From contig NZ_CP126980.1 of assembly GCF_030252345.1 (NCBI RefSeq), positions 4,107,501 to 4,171,500 of the forward strand: a stretch of DNA of 64,000 bases, given 5' to 3'. Below, piece after piece: positions 54,123 to 63,000 of the stretch. The notes beneath the pieces were generated by a model. The model saw only the letters and a program-made list of their open reading frames with translations, searched no databases and was not told the origin of the DNA. The DNA is from Actinoplanes oblitus. GTDB taxonomy: Bacteria; Actinomycetota; Actinomycetes; Mycobacteriales; Micromonosporaceae. Positions within the stretch are counted from its first letter, which is position 1. Each line of letters starts with the position of its first letter. The translations under genes were made by a program, and so were the position numbers.

Positions 54123-55022
54123 ATGACGCCCGGACGTGGCCTGCTGCTTTGCTGTCTCGCCGTTGGCGCTACCGCCACGCTGGCTGCCTGCAGCAGCGCC
54201 GCACCGGCCGCATCGCCCGCAGCCAGCTATGACAAGGTCATCGCCCAGGTGTATGGCACTCCGGCTCAGCGCCGAGCCGCCGACGCGCGCGCCTGGTGGA
54301 CCTCCCGCCTCGCCGCGGTGGAGTGCATGCGTCGTGCCGGCCACGTGTATGGAATCGTCGGGTACAACCCGCCCAGTGACCGCGAGCACGTCATCCCGGG
54401 TGACCTTCTGGCGTTCGCCCCAGCAGGCCAAGATCTTGACGTCGCTGACCAGCTGGTCCGGGCCGCCGACGCCCGTCTCGTCCTCGATTCCGAGGGCCGC
54501 AGCGTCGCCAATGACAACGGCTCCACCGATGTGGACCGTGTCGCGGCGGCCCGCCGTTGTGAGAGCGAGGTGGCCGTGGCCGCAGGCCCGCGTGTGCCCG
54601 ACGGCCAGCAGGCTCTGGCCGCTCAGCTGGTCGACCGGCTTCGGCACGTACAGGACGCGACGGCCCCGACCCTGGCCGCGGATTACGGGAGGTGCATGGC
54701 CGCCGCGGACATCCCCGCCGCCGACCTGGCCACTCTGCGGACCCGGGTGGAGCGGGCGTTCCCGGCGACCCTGGCAGCCGTCGAGTATGACCCGACGAAG
54801 TTGCCCGGGTGGGCTCAGGCCGTAGCGTTCGAGCACCGTGCGGCTGCTGCCGACGCGGGCTGCAGAGAGGCGGCCGTCACGACCGTCCGTGCGGCTGCGG
54901 CGCCGCAACTGGTCGAGTTCGCACGCCAGCATGCCGCCGAGCTTGACCGGGTGGCCGCCGGCTGGACATGGATCGAGGCCGACGCGCGCAACGCCGAATA
55001 CGCAGCGATGCCGGAGGACTAG
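54123..55022 (+). CDS. Lipoprotein with ECMRRAG-type cysteine motif
   Basis: A 299-residue protein. The signal peptide MTPGRGLLLCCLAVGATATL is followed by the lipobox LAAC at residues 20-23. The mature part has RLAAVECMRRAGHVYGIVGY, AARRCESEVAVAAG, YGRCMAAADIPAAD and DAGCREAAVTTV, the same family layout as the secreted protein at 38156-39031. No Shine-Dalgarno sequence is visible, so a leaderless transcript is possible. Function unknown. Confidence 0.75.
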   Translation: MTPGRGLLLCCLAVGATATLAACSSAAPAASPAASYDKVIAQVYGTPAQRRAADARAWWTSRLAAVECMRRAGHVYGIVGYNPPSDREHVIPGDLLAFAPAGQDLDVADQLVRAADARLVLDSEGRSVANDNGSTDVDRVAAARRCESEVAVAAGPRVPDGQQALAAQLVDRLRHVQDATAPTLAADYGRCMAAADIPAADLATLRTRVERAFPATLAAVEYDPTKLPGWAQAVAFEHRAAAADAGCREAAVTTVRAAAAPQLVEFARQHAAELDRVAAGWTWIEADARNAEYAAMPED

Positions 55023-55142
55023 CTGGCTTGCGGCCGTGCCGAGCGAACAGCAGCTCATCCACCGACAACCGGACCACGCCGGCTGGTTCCAGCACGGGCC
55101 GGGCGTACGCGTGTCGCTACCACCGGCTCGTCAGGCGTTGAC

Positions 55143-55790
55143 TCATCCGGCATCGTCGCCGACGGACTTTGGACGCAGCCCGGACAAGCCCGCTGCTTCG
55201 GGAAGGCGGCCGAGAACGGGGACGGGAGCGAACGCCTCGGCGTAGCGGGCGCCGATGCGCAGGCCGTGGAGCCTGCCGAGCACCTCAGCCATCGGGCCGA
55301 AGTGCTCGGCGATGGGCTGCGAGGTATGGGACTGCAGGGCCCGGACCTTGGTATCCCACTGCCCGGAGACGTTGATCATGACGGGCAGATAGATTGGCCG
55401 GCCATGGCGGTCGAGGTTGTTGTAGCCGTCGCACATGTACACCCGCGCGGGAAGTCCGGTCTCGATCACCACGTCGGGCAGCGCCCTGATGACGAGCTCG
55501 GCGGTGCGCCGGTGATCGGGGTGCACGTCGTCGACGTGATGCGTCACGACGACCTGCGGCCCTACCCGGCGAAGGAGCTGCTGCACGGACCTGATGGAAA
55601 GCTCCAGCAGCAGTTCGAGGCGGGCGCCGAGGATGCTGGCACCCCCGGCAGCCTCAGCGTCGCGGACCGGATCGTGTGCGGCGACGGCGATGATCGCGGA
55701 TGCGGCGGCGGCGATCGTCGCGCCTGCCCAGAGTTCGGCGTCGTCGGGGTGCGCCATGATCGTGAGCAGGTCGACCGCGGGTTTCACCAT
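55143..55790 (-). CDS. PIG-L/LmbE family deacetylase
   Basis: A 215-residue protein. AHPDDAELW (residues 13-21) and VDDVHPDHRRTAELV (about 108-122) are the two zinc-binding motifs of PIG-L/LmbE enzymes, which deacetylate N-acetylglucosamine conjugates (as MshB does in mycothiol synthesis and BshB in bacillithiol synthesis). The ATG at 55790 overlaps the end of the exonuclease gene by 7 bases. It is the last gene of a coupled leftward operon that also has a GT4 glycosyltransferase. Confidence 0.88.
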   Translation of the reverse strand: MVKPAVDLLTIMAHPDDAELWAGATIAAAASAIIAVAAHDPVRDAEAAGGASILGARLELLLELSIRSVQQLLRRVGPQVVVTHHVDDVHPDHRRTAELVIRALPDVVIETGLPARVYMCDGYNNLDRHGRPIYLPVMINVSGQWDTKVRALQSHTSQPIAEHFGPMAEVLGRLHGLRIGARYAEAFAPVPVLGRLPEAAGLSGLRPKSVGDDAG

Positions 55791-56650
55791 TGGCCGATCG
55801 CCTCCACGACCGCGGCAGGTGTCGGCAGCGGCGCGGACGGCTCACCGGTGGGTTTGATGTCCAGTGGCAGAGCCTGGTTGAGCCGGATCATGGTGCGCCA
55901 TCTCAGGACGTCGTTCCAGGCGTCGGACAGGGCAGCGGTGCGGCTGCCGCTCATCCGGCCGTTCTCGTGAAGGGTCTCCAGTGTTTGCCCGTCAGCGAGC
56001 AGCGTCGCGGCGGTCCCAGGGCCGATGCCGCGGACGCCGGGGATGTTGTCGGCGGGGTCTCCGGTCATGGCGCGGAAATCGGCCCATTGGGCGGGAGTCA
56101 CCCGGAACTTGGCGAGCACGGCCTGTGCGTTGACGTGGCGTTTGCCGCGATGCATGGCGGTGTTGAGAACAGTGACTCGCTCGTCGATGAGCTGGTAGAA
56201 GTCGCGGTCGCCGGACATGATGTAGACGCGCCGGTCAAGGTCGGCGGCGGCGAGGGTGGCGATGACGTCGTCGGCTTCCTGGTCATCGAGCTCGACCCAG
56301 GCGATGCCGTGCTTATCCAGGGCATCCTTGACGGCCGGCAGCTGCCGGATCGGGGCCATTGCGTTCTCATCGATGGGACGCTGGGCCTTGTACGAGACGT
56401 CGGTGGCCTTGCGGGCTGCGGTGCCGTGCTGGCCGTCGAAGACCACGATGATCTCGGGCGGGTGCGGGAGTTCCTCACGGACGGCAACGCGCAGCAGTGC
56501 GAAGAACCCGAACAGGCCGGTGATGTCGCGCGTCTTGTCCTTCGATTCGATCTTGGCTGGGAAGCCGAAGGTGGCACGCCACAGTAGGTTGTGGCCGTCG
56601 ACGAGTAGCAGCGGGACGGACGGGTCGGGACGTGACGGGACAGCGCCCAT
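55784..56650 (-). CDS. 5'-3' exonuclease/flap nuclease-like protein
   Basis: A 288-residue stand-alone homologue of the DNA polymerase I N-terminal nuclease. The metal-binding acidic residues are present: LLLVDGHNLLWRA, EIIVVFDGQHGTAARK, LDDQEADDVIATLAAAD and YIMSGDRDFYQLID. The helix-three-turn-helix DNA-binding loop DPADNIPGVRGIGPGTAATL is intact. No polymerase domain is present. The start codon overlaps the glycosyltransferase stop (TGATG). Its presence in an operon of sugar and nucleotide enzymes is unusual. Confidence 0.9.
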   Translation of the reverse strand: MGAVPSRPDPSVPLLLVDGHNLLWRATFGFPAKIESKDKTRDITGLFGFFALLRVAVREELPHPPEIIVVFDGQHGTAARKATDVSYKAQRPIDENAMAPIRQLPAVKDALDKHGIAWVELDDQEADDVIATLAAADLDRRVYIMSGDRDFYQLIDERVTVLNTAMHRGKRHVNAQAVLAKFRVTPAQWADFRAMTGDPADNIPGVRGIGPGTAATLLADGQTLETLHENGRMSGSRTAALSDAWNDVLRWRTMIRLNQALPLDIKPTGEPSAPLPTPAAVVEAIGQW

Positions 56651-57792
56651 CAGCTCACCACCTTGAGAAGTAGGTCGTCAGCGATGTGGGCGGGCCGATA
56701 GTCCCGTGCAAGGTAGTAAGCAGCCCGTGATGCTGCCTCGTAACGTACCGGATCGGCGCGTAGCTGCCAGGCGGCACGCCACAAGGCTTGGGGCCCGGCT
56801 TCGAGGTCGACGAGTACGCCGCCGTCACCGATCAGGGCCGGTAGATTGCCGGTGCGGTAGGCGATGACCGGGGTGCCGCCGGCCATCGACTCCAGTGCCA
56901 CAAGCCCGAACGTTTCGCGTAGGTACGGGACAATTACCAGTGCGGCTGCGGCGAGCCACTTCGGGGCCTTTGCCCAGGTCAGGCCGTCACCCAGTGAGAT
57001 TGCTGCGGCATCGCAGTAGGCGGTGCAGTGTGTCATCGTGTCGTCCTGGCTGCCGATGACCGCCTCGAAACCCGCCTTGGCCAGCGCCACTTCGATCGAC
57101 GCCTGTGCGTCACCGATCCGGTAGGTTCGCCGGTCGGCACGTACCTGCGCGTCGCTGGCCGCGGCGAGTAGCGGCACGATCCCTTTCTCCGGGGCCGGCC
57201 GTGCCATCACTCGAATGGGGCCGCTGGTGCGCAGACGGGCTCTGCCCTGTGGGTCGGGCGGTGGCGGCTCGGTGAGCAGCGGGTTGGGCTGGATCTGCCA
57301 GGAGCTGCTGTCGAAGCCGCGTGTGGCGGCCTCGGCTCGCGCGGAGGCGGAGGGGACGAGCACCGCATCCGGCTTCTGGGCGAGGGCCAGGTCGACGTCG
57401 ACGTCGTGGCCGATGACGTGTGCGGCGAGGATCCGGCGGTGCGGGATGGTGGCCGGCATGATGCGGCCCAGACCCCACAACGCGTCGACGTAGATCACGG
57501 CGTCCACCTGGAACTCGCGGTAGATGTCGCCGAGTTCGGCGGTGATCAGGTCGGCTGCGGTGGTGATCGTGGCCCGCAGCGTCTGGTCATCGGACGGCCA
57601 CGGCACACGCAGGCTGGTGAGCTTGCGGATGGTCGCGCCGGCATACCGGGCGGGCGCGGCGGGTGCCGCGGTGATGATGATCGCGCGGTGGCCGAGCGCG
57701 GCCAGGCCGGCGGCGAGACCGGCGGTGGCGCGTTCCATCCCGGCGGGGGCGTCGGGGGTAAACGAGACGAGCACGAACGCGATAGTGGTCAT
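56650..57792 (-). CDS. GT4 family glycosyltransferase
   Basis: A 380-residue GT-B enzyme. The N-terminal loop reads FVLVSFTPDAPAGMERATAG. The C-terminal nucleotide-sugar domain contains VMARPAPEKGIVPLLAAASD and the retaining GT4 motif LRETFGLVALESMAGGTPVIAY with its ExxxxxxxE glutamates. The ATG overlaps the phosphoribosyltransferase stop (ATGA, 57789-57792). Acceptor unknown; the adjacent PIG-L enzyme suggests N-acetylglucosamine transfer. Confidence 0.88.
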   Translation of the reverse strand: MTTIAFVLVSFTPDAPAGMERATAGLAAGLAALGHRAIIITAAPAAPARYAGATIRKLTSLRVPWPSDDQTLRATITTAADLITAELGDIYREFQVDAVIYVDALWGLGRIMPATIPHRRILAAHVIGHDVDVDLALAQKPDAVLVPSASARAEAATRGFDSSSWQIQPNPLLTEPPPPDPQGRARLRTSGPIRVMARPAPEKGIVPLLAAASDAQVRADRRTYRIGDAQASIEVALAKAGFEAVIGSQDDTMTHCTAYCDAAAISLGDGLTWAKAPKWLAAAALVIVPYLRETFGLVALESMAGGTPVIAYRTGNLPALIGDGGVLVDLEAGPQALWRAAWQLRADPVRYEAASRAAYYLARDYRPAHIADDLLLKVVS

Positions 57793-58295
57793 CGACGCTG
57801 CACCCGCTCCGGGATGGTCAAAACCTCAGTGCGCTGGCCGGGATCGAGATCGGGCTCCCACGGGAAGTGCACCCAGTCGGCGACGTCCCACAGCCACAGA
57901 TCCGGCGTGTACGCCGAGCCGAGGTTGCGGCACAGAGCGACGGTGCGGATGTTGGCGTCCGCCTCCAGGTACGGGCCGAGAGCGTCGATCACCGCCGCGA
58001 ACGTTTCGCCCGTGCCGCAGATGTCATCAACCAACAAGATCTCCCCGAAAAGCTTCCGGCTGTTCAATGCCTCGGCGAGGCCGGTGACGTCGACGATGAC
58101 GGAGCCGGTGGCCTGCTGGTAAAGCTCGTCGGTGGGACTGTGCTGGGCGCGGACCGTGTGGGCGAGCCGCCCGGCGGACTTCGCGATCCGCTCGGCGGGG
58201 ATCCGGCCGCTGCTGGCGATGCCGATGGTCACCGTGAAGCACGCGCACTTGACGAATGCGGCGCTGGAGAGCATCTCGCAGCCTTCGGCCAGCAC
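57789..58295 (-). CDS. Phosphoribosyltransferase-family protein
   Basis: A 168-residue protein. EILLVDDICGTGETFAAVID (about residues 85-104) is the PRPP-binding motif of type I phosphoribosyltransferases, and VTIGIASSGRIPAERIAKSA is the N-terminal pyrophosphate-binding loop. The start is uncertain: a GTG at 58295 is used, but the frame is open upstream (SPDLAGHRP), and no clear ribosome binding site is seen. Substrate base unknown. Coupled to the glycosyltransferase. Confidence 0.82.
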   Translation of the reverse strand: MLAEGCEMLSSAAFVKCACFTVTIGIASSGRIPAERIAKSAGRLAHTVRAQHSPTDELYQQATGSVIVDVTGLAEALNSRKLFGEILLVDDICGTGETFAAVIDALGPYLEADANIRTVALCRNLGSAYTPDLWLWDVADWVHFPWEPDLDPGQRTEVLTIPERVQRR

Positions 58296-58355
58296 GGGTC
58301 GGTGACCTGCCAGATCCGGTGACGCTCGAAGACACGCTGCCCGCTGCCTGCCGTG

Positions 58356-58733
58356 TCATGCTGCTGCCACCGGTTCGGGCAGCAGATCAGCTGCTTCGGT
58401 CAGCGGCGTGGTGCCGGCGATCTGGGTGCCGTGCGGATCGTTGCGCCAGACCCGGGCGTCTGCGCGGATCACGGTGAAACCGCCAGCACCGGCCCGGGTC
58501 CGCAACCGCAGCCGGAATCCGGCAGGAACGGCGAGAGCGTCGACGAGCTCGGTGGTCTCATCGTCGGTGAACATCTGCCCGGTGACGCCTGCGCCAGCCC
58601 CGATCGGCAGCATCTGCAGGCTAGTGACGCCGCCGGCGCCGAGCCGCACCGCGAGGTCGACCATGGCGGCGGCCTCGGCCTGGTTCGAGCGCATCAACAC
58701 CATCTGTAGCTGCACGGGCAGGTCCGCTGTGAC
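58356..58733 (-). pseudogene. Radical SAM protein, C-terminal fragment
   Basis: Leftward text VQLQMVLMRSNQAEAAAMVD, VTSLQMLPIGAGAGVTGQMF and LRTRAGAGGFTVIRADARVW matches the C-terminal third of a radical SAM enzyme (barrel strands and C-terminal extension). The CxxxCxxC cluster-binding part that should precede it is absent: at about 58733 the text becomes incoherent. It is the 5'-most gene of the operon, so the break has probably removed the operon promoter too. Confidence 0.65.
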
Positions 58734-58781
58734 GGGCCGCGCGGACCCCGGCGGTCGCCCGCCTGTAACTGCCGCCGAGCG

Positions 58782-59492
58782 ATGCGAGTCGTGGGTTTTG
58801 CCGGTGGGCGCCGTCGAAGCTTACTCGTACGGCACCCTCGCTCCGGCCCGCTGGCGTTCGTGTGCGCGGCCGCGCTCAGCGCGACGATCGGCGCGTTCGT
58901 GCAGTACGCCGACCAGGCATGGGTCGACCAGTCCAAGAAGGTCGACTGGGAAAAGGTGGGCGCTCACGCAGCGCTCGGTGCGGTGGAGGGGCTTGGCGGC
59001 AAGGGCTTCTTCAACAAGTATCTGCCAGCCGCGAAGAAGTGGGCCACGAAGGCGATGGACTGCATTGTGAAGCAGTCGAAACACTTCGTGAAGAGCGGTC
59101 GAATTTACGCCGCGATAGCCGCGATGTTCTCGATCGTGATGCAGACACTGTCGAGAAGGCGAAAAAGTGATTCCGTCTCACGGAAAGGCGAGGTGGCGGT
59201 GAACCACGAACCCCGCAAGTCACCCGCTGACCCCACGTCCTCGACACCACTGGACGGTCCGGCTGGCCCGCTCCACCAGACGGATCCAGTAGGTGAGGAC
59301 AGCGGCACGATGCAGAGCCTTCTGGCTGCGCAGGTCCTGGTCACGCTTATCGCTCTCGGATACGGCGTCTTCACCGGCGACTGGTCGGAGACGTGGACGA
59401 TGATCGGCGGGTGCCTGGTCTTCGCGGCTGCTGCCTGGGTCTTCTTCCAAATCCGCACAATGCTGCGGGACCGGCGTCGGCCCGGCCGGTAG
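58782..59492 (+). CDS. Composite ORF: toxin-like C-terminus and small membrane protein
   Basis: 236 residues from an ATG at 58782. The stretch SATIGAFVQYADQAWVDQSKKV and VGAHAALGAVEGLGGKGFFN resembles the pre-toxin end of large secreted RHS or polymorphic toxins, without the upstream part. A GTG at about 59194 (AAAGGCGAG upstream) begins VAVNHEPRKSPADPTSS, which continues with two transmembrane helices (SLLAAQVLVTLIALGYGVF and MIGGCLVFAAAAWVFFQI) and may be a separate immunity-type membrane protein. The junction with the radical SAM fragment is at about 58735-58850. Confidence 0.5.
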   Translation: MRVVGFAGGRRRSLLVRHPRSGPLAFVCAAALSATIGAFVQYADQAWVDQSKKVDWEKVGAHAALGAVEGLGGKGFFNKYLPAAKKWATKAMDCIVKQSKHFVKSGRIYAAIAAMFSIVMQTLSRRRKSDSVSRKGEVAVNHEPRKSPADPTSSTPLDGPAGPLHQTDPVGEDSGTMQSLLAAQVLVTLIALGYGVFTGDWSETWTMIGGCLVFAAAAWVFFQIRTMLRDRRRPGR

Positions 59493-59883
59493 ACAGAAGC
59501 CGCCGGCGACGGGATGGCGCAGATGACGTGACAACTCACGGCGGTCCTGCTCTTTTCCGAGGCACTGCCAGACCGCGGCCAGGTTGGGAAGTGCCGCCGC
59601 CGTGGTGATGCCGGACTGGCCAGGAAAGCCCCGCATCATGGCGATGCTCTGTCGGCGCTGCGCGCACAACGGTAGGTGCGCCTGCCCATCGACAGCCTCG
59701 GCGGGTCGCAGGCAGGCGATGTGCGAGCTGGGATCCACGGTGACGCAGCACTCGATGGTGGCCGGCGTGAAGTCGTCGAAGAGCAAACCGAACCCTGACA
59801 GCCGCTCGGCGAGTTCGCCGCTGCGACAGTCGCCAGCCCAGACTCGGTCGCGACACAACCGGTAGCAGAATCCCTCACCATCG
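59493..59883. other. No confident gene
   Basis: A minus-strand frame (59858 leftward) reads FGLLFDDFTPATIECCVTVD and GFPGQSGITTAAALPNLAAV before losing coherence, so an eroded gene may lie here. No start signal supports it. Confidence 0.35.
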
Positions 59884-60397
59884 ACACTGGGACGTCGCCA
59901 TCCTGGACCGGCGTCTGGACCACACCACCCGGGTCCTGCCCGAGGACTGCCACGTCGCCCTGCTCGGCGTCGACAGCCTCGCGCCGCGACGGCTGATCTC
60001 CGACACAGGTTGGAAGCTCGCCATCGACGCCGGCCTCGGTGTTGGGCCGGCCGACTTCAACGCCGTCCTCCTACGCCGGTTCCCCGCACAGACCCCCAGC
60101 GACCAGGTGATCGGATGGAAGCACGACATTCCCCGTCAACACCGGCCGGCTACAGCCGCGCTCGCCGACCTCGAACGCCGCGACCAATGCGGTTCCGTCG
60201 AACTTGCCGGAACTGCCGTCGGAGCAGCCTTCGTCGGCGCCGTCACGGCAGCGCTCGTGGTCGCTCAAGGTGCCCGCGCTGTCCTGACCGGAGACGGATT
60301 CGACACCATCACCGTTCACATGCAGACCGACGATGCCACTCTCGCACCCGCCACCGGCAACGCTGACGTGATCCCGGCACAACTTGGCAGCTCGTAG
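59884..60397 (+). pseudogene. Gene fragment, possibly ThiF/E1-like C-terminal part
   Basis: Plus-strand text HWDVAILDRRLDHTTRVLPE, HVALLGVDSLAPRRLISDTG, KLAIDAGLGVGPADFNAVLL and LAGTAVGAAFVGAVTAALVV is well formed and ends at 60397, but it has no start and nothing coherent precedes it. The strand-helix order with GVDSLAPRRLISDTG and the closing Gly-rich helix recalls E1/ThiF-like proteins of actinomycete elements. The assignment is tentative. Confidence 0.5.
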
Positions 60398-60511
60398 TCG
60401 CAAAGCCTGCGTCAGGCGGCTCGTATAAGGCATGACGAGTGACGGAATCGCGGCCTGCCACATTGGTCCCAAAGGATGATCGGATCGCATGGCTCGCGAA
60501 GGACGTGAAAA

Positions 60512-61479
60512 ATGAATGACGCTGCGCCCATGACCTTTCGTCGGAACGGCGTGACCGTCACGATCTCGGCGGAGCCGCCGCCCGTACACGCTCATACTGA
60601 CGAGCATGCTCGGTGCCGGATCCCCGGCCGCCCATCGACAGACCGCCTGGTGTTCTACCCGGTCTCGCACGCCGACCTGGTCCTTCCGGTCGAAGAACCA
60701 GGAGACGTCGAGTCCTGCCAACGGCAAGACATCGGGATGTGGCGCGCGGGTGTGCGCGTCCGCGACCAAAAGCCAGCCAGCACCGGGCTGCCATTCGGGC
60801 TACCCAGCCGGCACCTGCTGATGTTCTTGTGCACCGAAGCGCGGCGGACGGGGGCGCACGATCGCGGTGAAACCGCACGAAGTGCACGCATTCCTGGCCC
60901 GGCTGGGAAGCCTGCCACTTTTCGACATGTCCGTCTGGAATAACCACCTCGCCCGGGTCATCAAGCACCACTGGCTCCTGTCCAATACCCCGAAGCACGT
61001 CAACCCCACGAACATGCTCATCTCGCAATGGCGTTGGCACGGCAAGGGCCACGGCAAGGGCCCCCTCGAACCGGGAAACGACTGCGCGGGAATACTCACC
61101 CTCGATCACCGAGTCGCCGAGACCGCCCTGGACTGGGTAACGCTGGACGCCGACCACGTGTGGCAGTTCAGTCACCGGTCCTGCACCGCGCTCGACGTCT
61201 ACATCTGGATGACAGCGGTGGCCGGGCAGCCTCAACGACACCAGCCAGTTCTCCTGGACCGACCTGCATCGTCGGTTTGGCGCCCAGGGCGCCGAGCCGA
61301 CCGCGACCCGGGTGCACCTTCAGAACCTGATCGAGGACGCTGCCGCCTGCGCAACCGTGGCCGTGCACGCCGACACCACAGGTATCGAACTGCGGACCCT
61401 CGTGGAACCAGCCGACGTGCTCTTCGACATGGACCGAAGGATTTGGGGTGCCGAGAAGTGGCCCGCGAACGCAGGGTAG
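60512..61479 (+). pseudogene. RepA-type plasmid replication initiator, broken by two frameshifts
   Basis: Three frames in series. First: from the ATG at 60512 (GAAGGACG upstream) to about 60860, with GLPFGLPSRHLLMFLCTEAR. Second: VKPHEVHAFLARLGSLPLFD, DHRVAETALDWVTLDADHVW and CTALDVYIWMT, to about 61220. Third: WPGSLNDTSQFSWTDLHRRF and VHLQNLIEDAAACATVAVHA, ending with TAG at 61477. The order matches RepA-like initiators of Gram-positive plasmids (LPxG...LLxWxxTEAxRT..., LDxYxWLT...LSWxxLxxQFG). The first indel is near a GGGGG run. Confidence 0.7.
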
Positions 61480-61552
61480 ATGTCGTCCGTGCGGCCCCCG
61501 CCTATCTCAGCCGACCAAGGCCAATAGGGGTCGCCTGCCAAACACGCGGGCG

Positions 61553-61714
61553 GTGTACGAGAAGTACGGATCGCCCGCAGGTCAGCGTGTGAGCAGCCAC
61601 CACGACGCGCTGGAGCGGCATGCCGCCACCAGCCATCAAGTCGTACTAATGTACGAGATTGTTGACCAGCGCGCCCTCGGGCGCACGGGCGAGGGGAACA
61701 CCGGTGGTCGGTAG
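61553..61714 (+). CDS. Possible small protein
   Basis: 53 residues from a GTG at 61553: VYEKYGSPAGQRVSSHHDAL then HQVVLMYEIVDQRALGRTGE. It overlaps the start of the next small gene. No ribosome binding site is clear, so the call is weak. Confidence 0.3.
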   Translation: MYEKYGSPAGQRVSSHHDALERHAATSHQVVLMYEIVDQRALGRTGEGNTGGR

Positions 61715-61895
61715 CAAGGTGACGGATCAGAAATGGGTCTTTCGGCCGCGGGGCTCGCGGGAGGCTGAGATCGCGGCGCTCTCGGGCGCCGGCATCCATG
61801 GGGCAGGCGCCGTAGGGCCGGACGGAACTCGCGAGCTAGTGCTGCAGGACGGCACGCGCGTTCGCGCTGACCGCACCGAAGTCGTCAGCGAGTAA
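61704..61895 (+). CDS. Small hypothetical protein
   Basis: 63 residues from a GTG at 61704 with GAGGGGAA upstream: VVGSKVTDQKWVFRPRGSRE then GPDGTRELVLQDGTRVRADR. A compact beta-rich protein without known motifs. It precedes the second IS5 copy. Confidence 0.45.
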   Translation: MVGSKVTDQKWVFRPRGSREAEIAALSGAGIHGAGAVGPDGTRELVLQDGTRVRADRTEVVSE

Positions 61896-62082
61896 ACCGC
61901 GAACGCCCCGTGGACAGGGCCTCGAGCGGACATCACAGCTGACCCAAAGGCGATCGGCGTCGCACGCTGACACCGGCGATGAACACCGCGCGGCCGGTTA
62001 CTGCGCGTGCCGTTGAGTAGTTGGGGTCCGATGCCCCATCACCGGCCGGAAAATAGTGGTAGCGGCGAGCTTCGACGCAGAG

Positions 62083-63000
62083 TGAGCTTTTTCCAAGCTG
62101 ATCTTGCAGCTCATGGCAGGTATAGCAGGGCCGGTGATCGATGGGTGCGAGGCTCCAGGTAGGACAGCTGTCGACCAAGACTCGAAGCCCCGACCGGGAG
62201 CCTCGCCATGCTGTCCTACCCTGCCACGATCACGTTGTCCAGCCGGACCCTGAACCACCTCGCCGAACGCATCCGCACCCACCGCCAGCAGCGCAGATCG
62301 CGATGGCGGCGACTGAACCCCGGCCGTCAGGCCCTGCTCACCCTGGCCCACCTTCGCAACGGCGACACCTACACCCGCCTCGCCGCCGGCTTCGAGATCG
62401 GCATCGCCACCGCCTGGCGCTACGTCCAGGAGGCGATCGCCCTGCTTAGCGCAGCCGCCGACGACCTCGCCAGCGCGATGCGGCGTATCCAGCAGCTGGC
62501 GTACGCGATCCTGGACGGCACACTGATCTCGATCGACCGGGTCGCCGACCAGAAGCCGTACTACTCCGGCAAGCACAAGCGGCACGGCGTCAACGCGCAG
62601 GTCATCGCCGACGCAGCCGGGCGTCTCGTGTGGGCCTCGCCGGCGCTGCCAGGCTCGACCCACGACCTGACCGCCGCCCGCACCCACGGCATCATCGACG
62701 CGCTCACCAGCGCCGACGTAATGACCTTCGCCGACAAGGGCTACCAGGGCGCCCGCGGCAGCGTGCGCACCCCGTTCAAGCAGCGGCGCTTCCGGCCGAA
62801 GCTGTCACGCCGGCAGAAGGCGGTCAACCGGGCGCACGCGAAGATCCGCGCCCGCGGCGAACGCGCGATCGCAACCCTCAAGACCTGGAAGATCCTGTCC
62901 AAGCTGCGCTGCTGCCCGCGCCGCGCGACCGCGATCGTGCAGGCCATCCTCGTCCTGCATCACGTCGAAGCCAACCGCTACGCAGGATGAAAAGGGCTCA
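62083..63000 (+). mobile_element. IS5-family element, copy 2
   Basis: 918 bp, the same length and ends as the element at 23810-24727 (TGAGCTTTTTCCAAG at the left and GATGAAAAGGGCTCA at the right), in the opposite orientation. No matching target duplication is evident at its flanks (CAGAG left, GTGAT right). Confidence 0.92.
62208..62990 (+). CDS. IS5-family transposase, copy 2
   Basis: A 260-residue protein identical in translation to the transposase at 23820-24602, with the same DDE residues (AILDGTLISIDRV, MTFADKGYQGARG, GERAIATLKTWK). Intact. It lies 237 bp from the tRNA-Arg fragment, near the inferred right end of the integrated element. Confidence 0.95.
   Translation: MLSYPATITLSSRTLNHLAERIRTHRQQRRSRWRRLNPGRQALLTLAHLRNGDTYTRLAAGFEIGIATAWRYVQEAIALLSAAADDLASAMRRIQQLAYAILDGTLISIDRVADQKPYYSGKHKRHGVNAQVIADAAGRLVWASPALPGSTHDLTAARTHGIIDALTSADVMTFADKGYQGARGSVRTPFKQRRFRPKLSRRQKAVNRAHAKIRARGERAIATLKTWKILSKLRCCPRRATAIVQAILVLHHVEANRYAG

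Noticed and set aside
58862..59170. Alternative rightward frame overlapping the toxin-like ORF
   Set aside because: Arg-rich frame-shifted reading of the same DNA; the 58782 frame has the coherent hydrophobic and amphipathic pattern.
23810..63000. A classical IS5-flanked composite transposon
   Set aside because: No outer target duplication joins the two ends, and the segment carries unrelated modules with their own histories; inversion between copies is as good an explanation.
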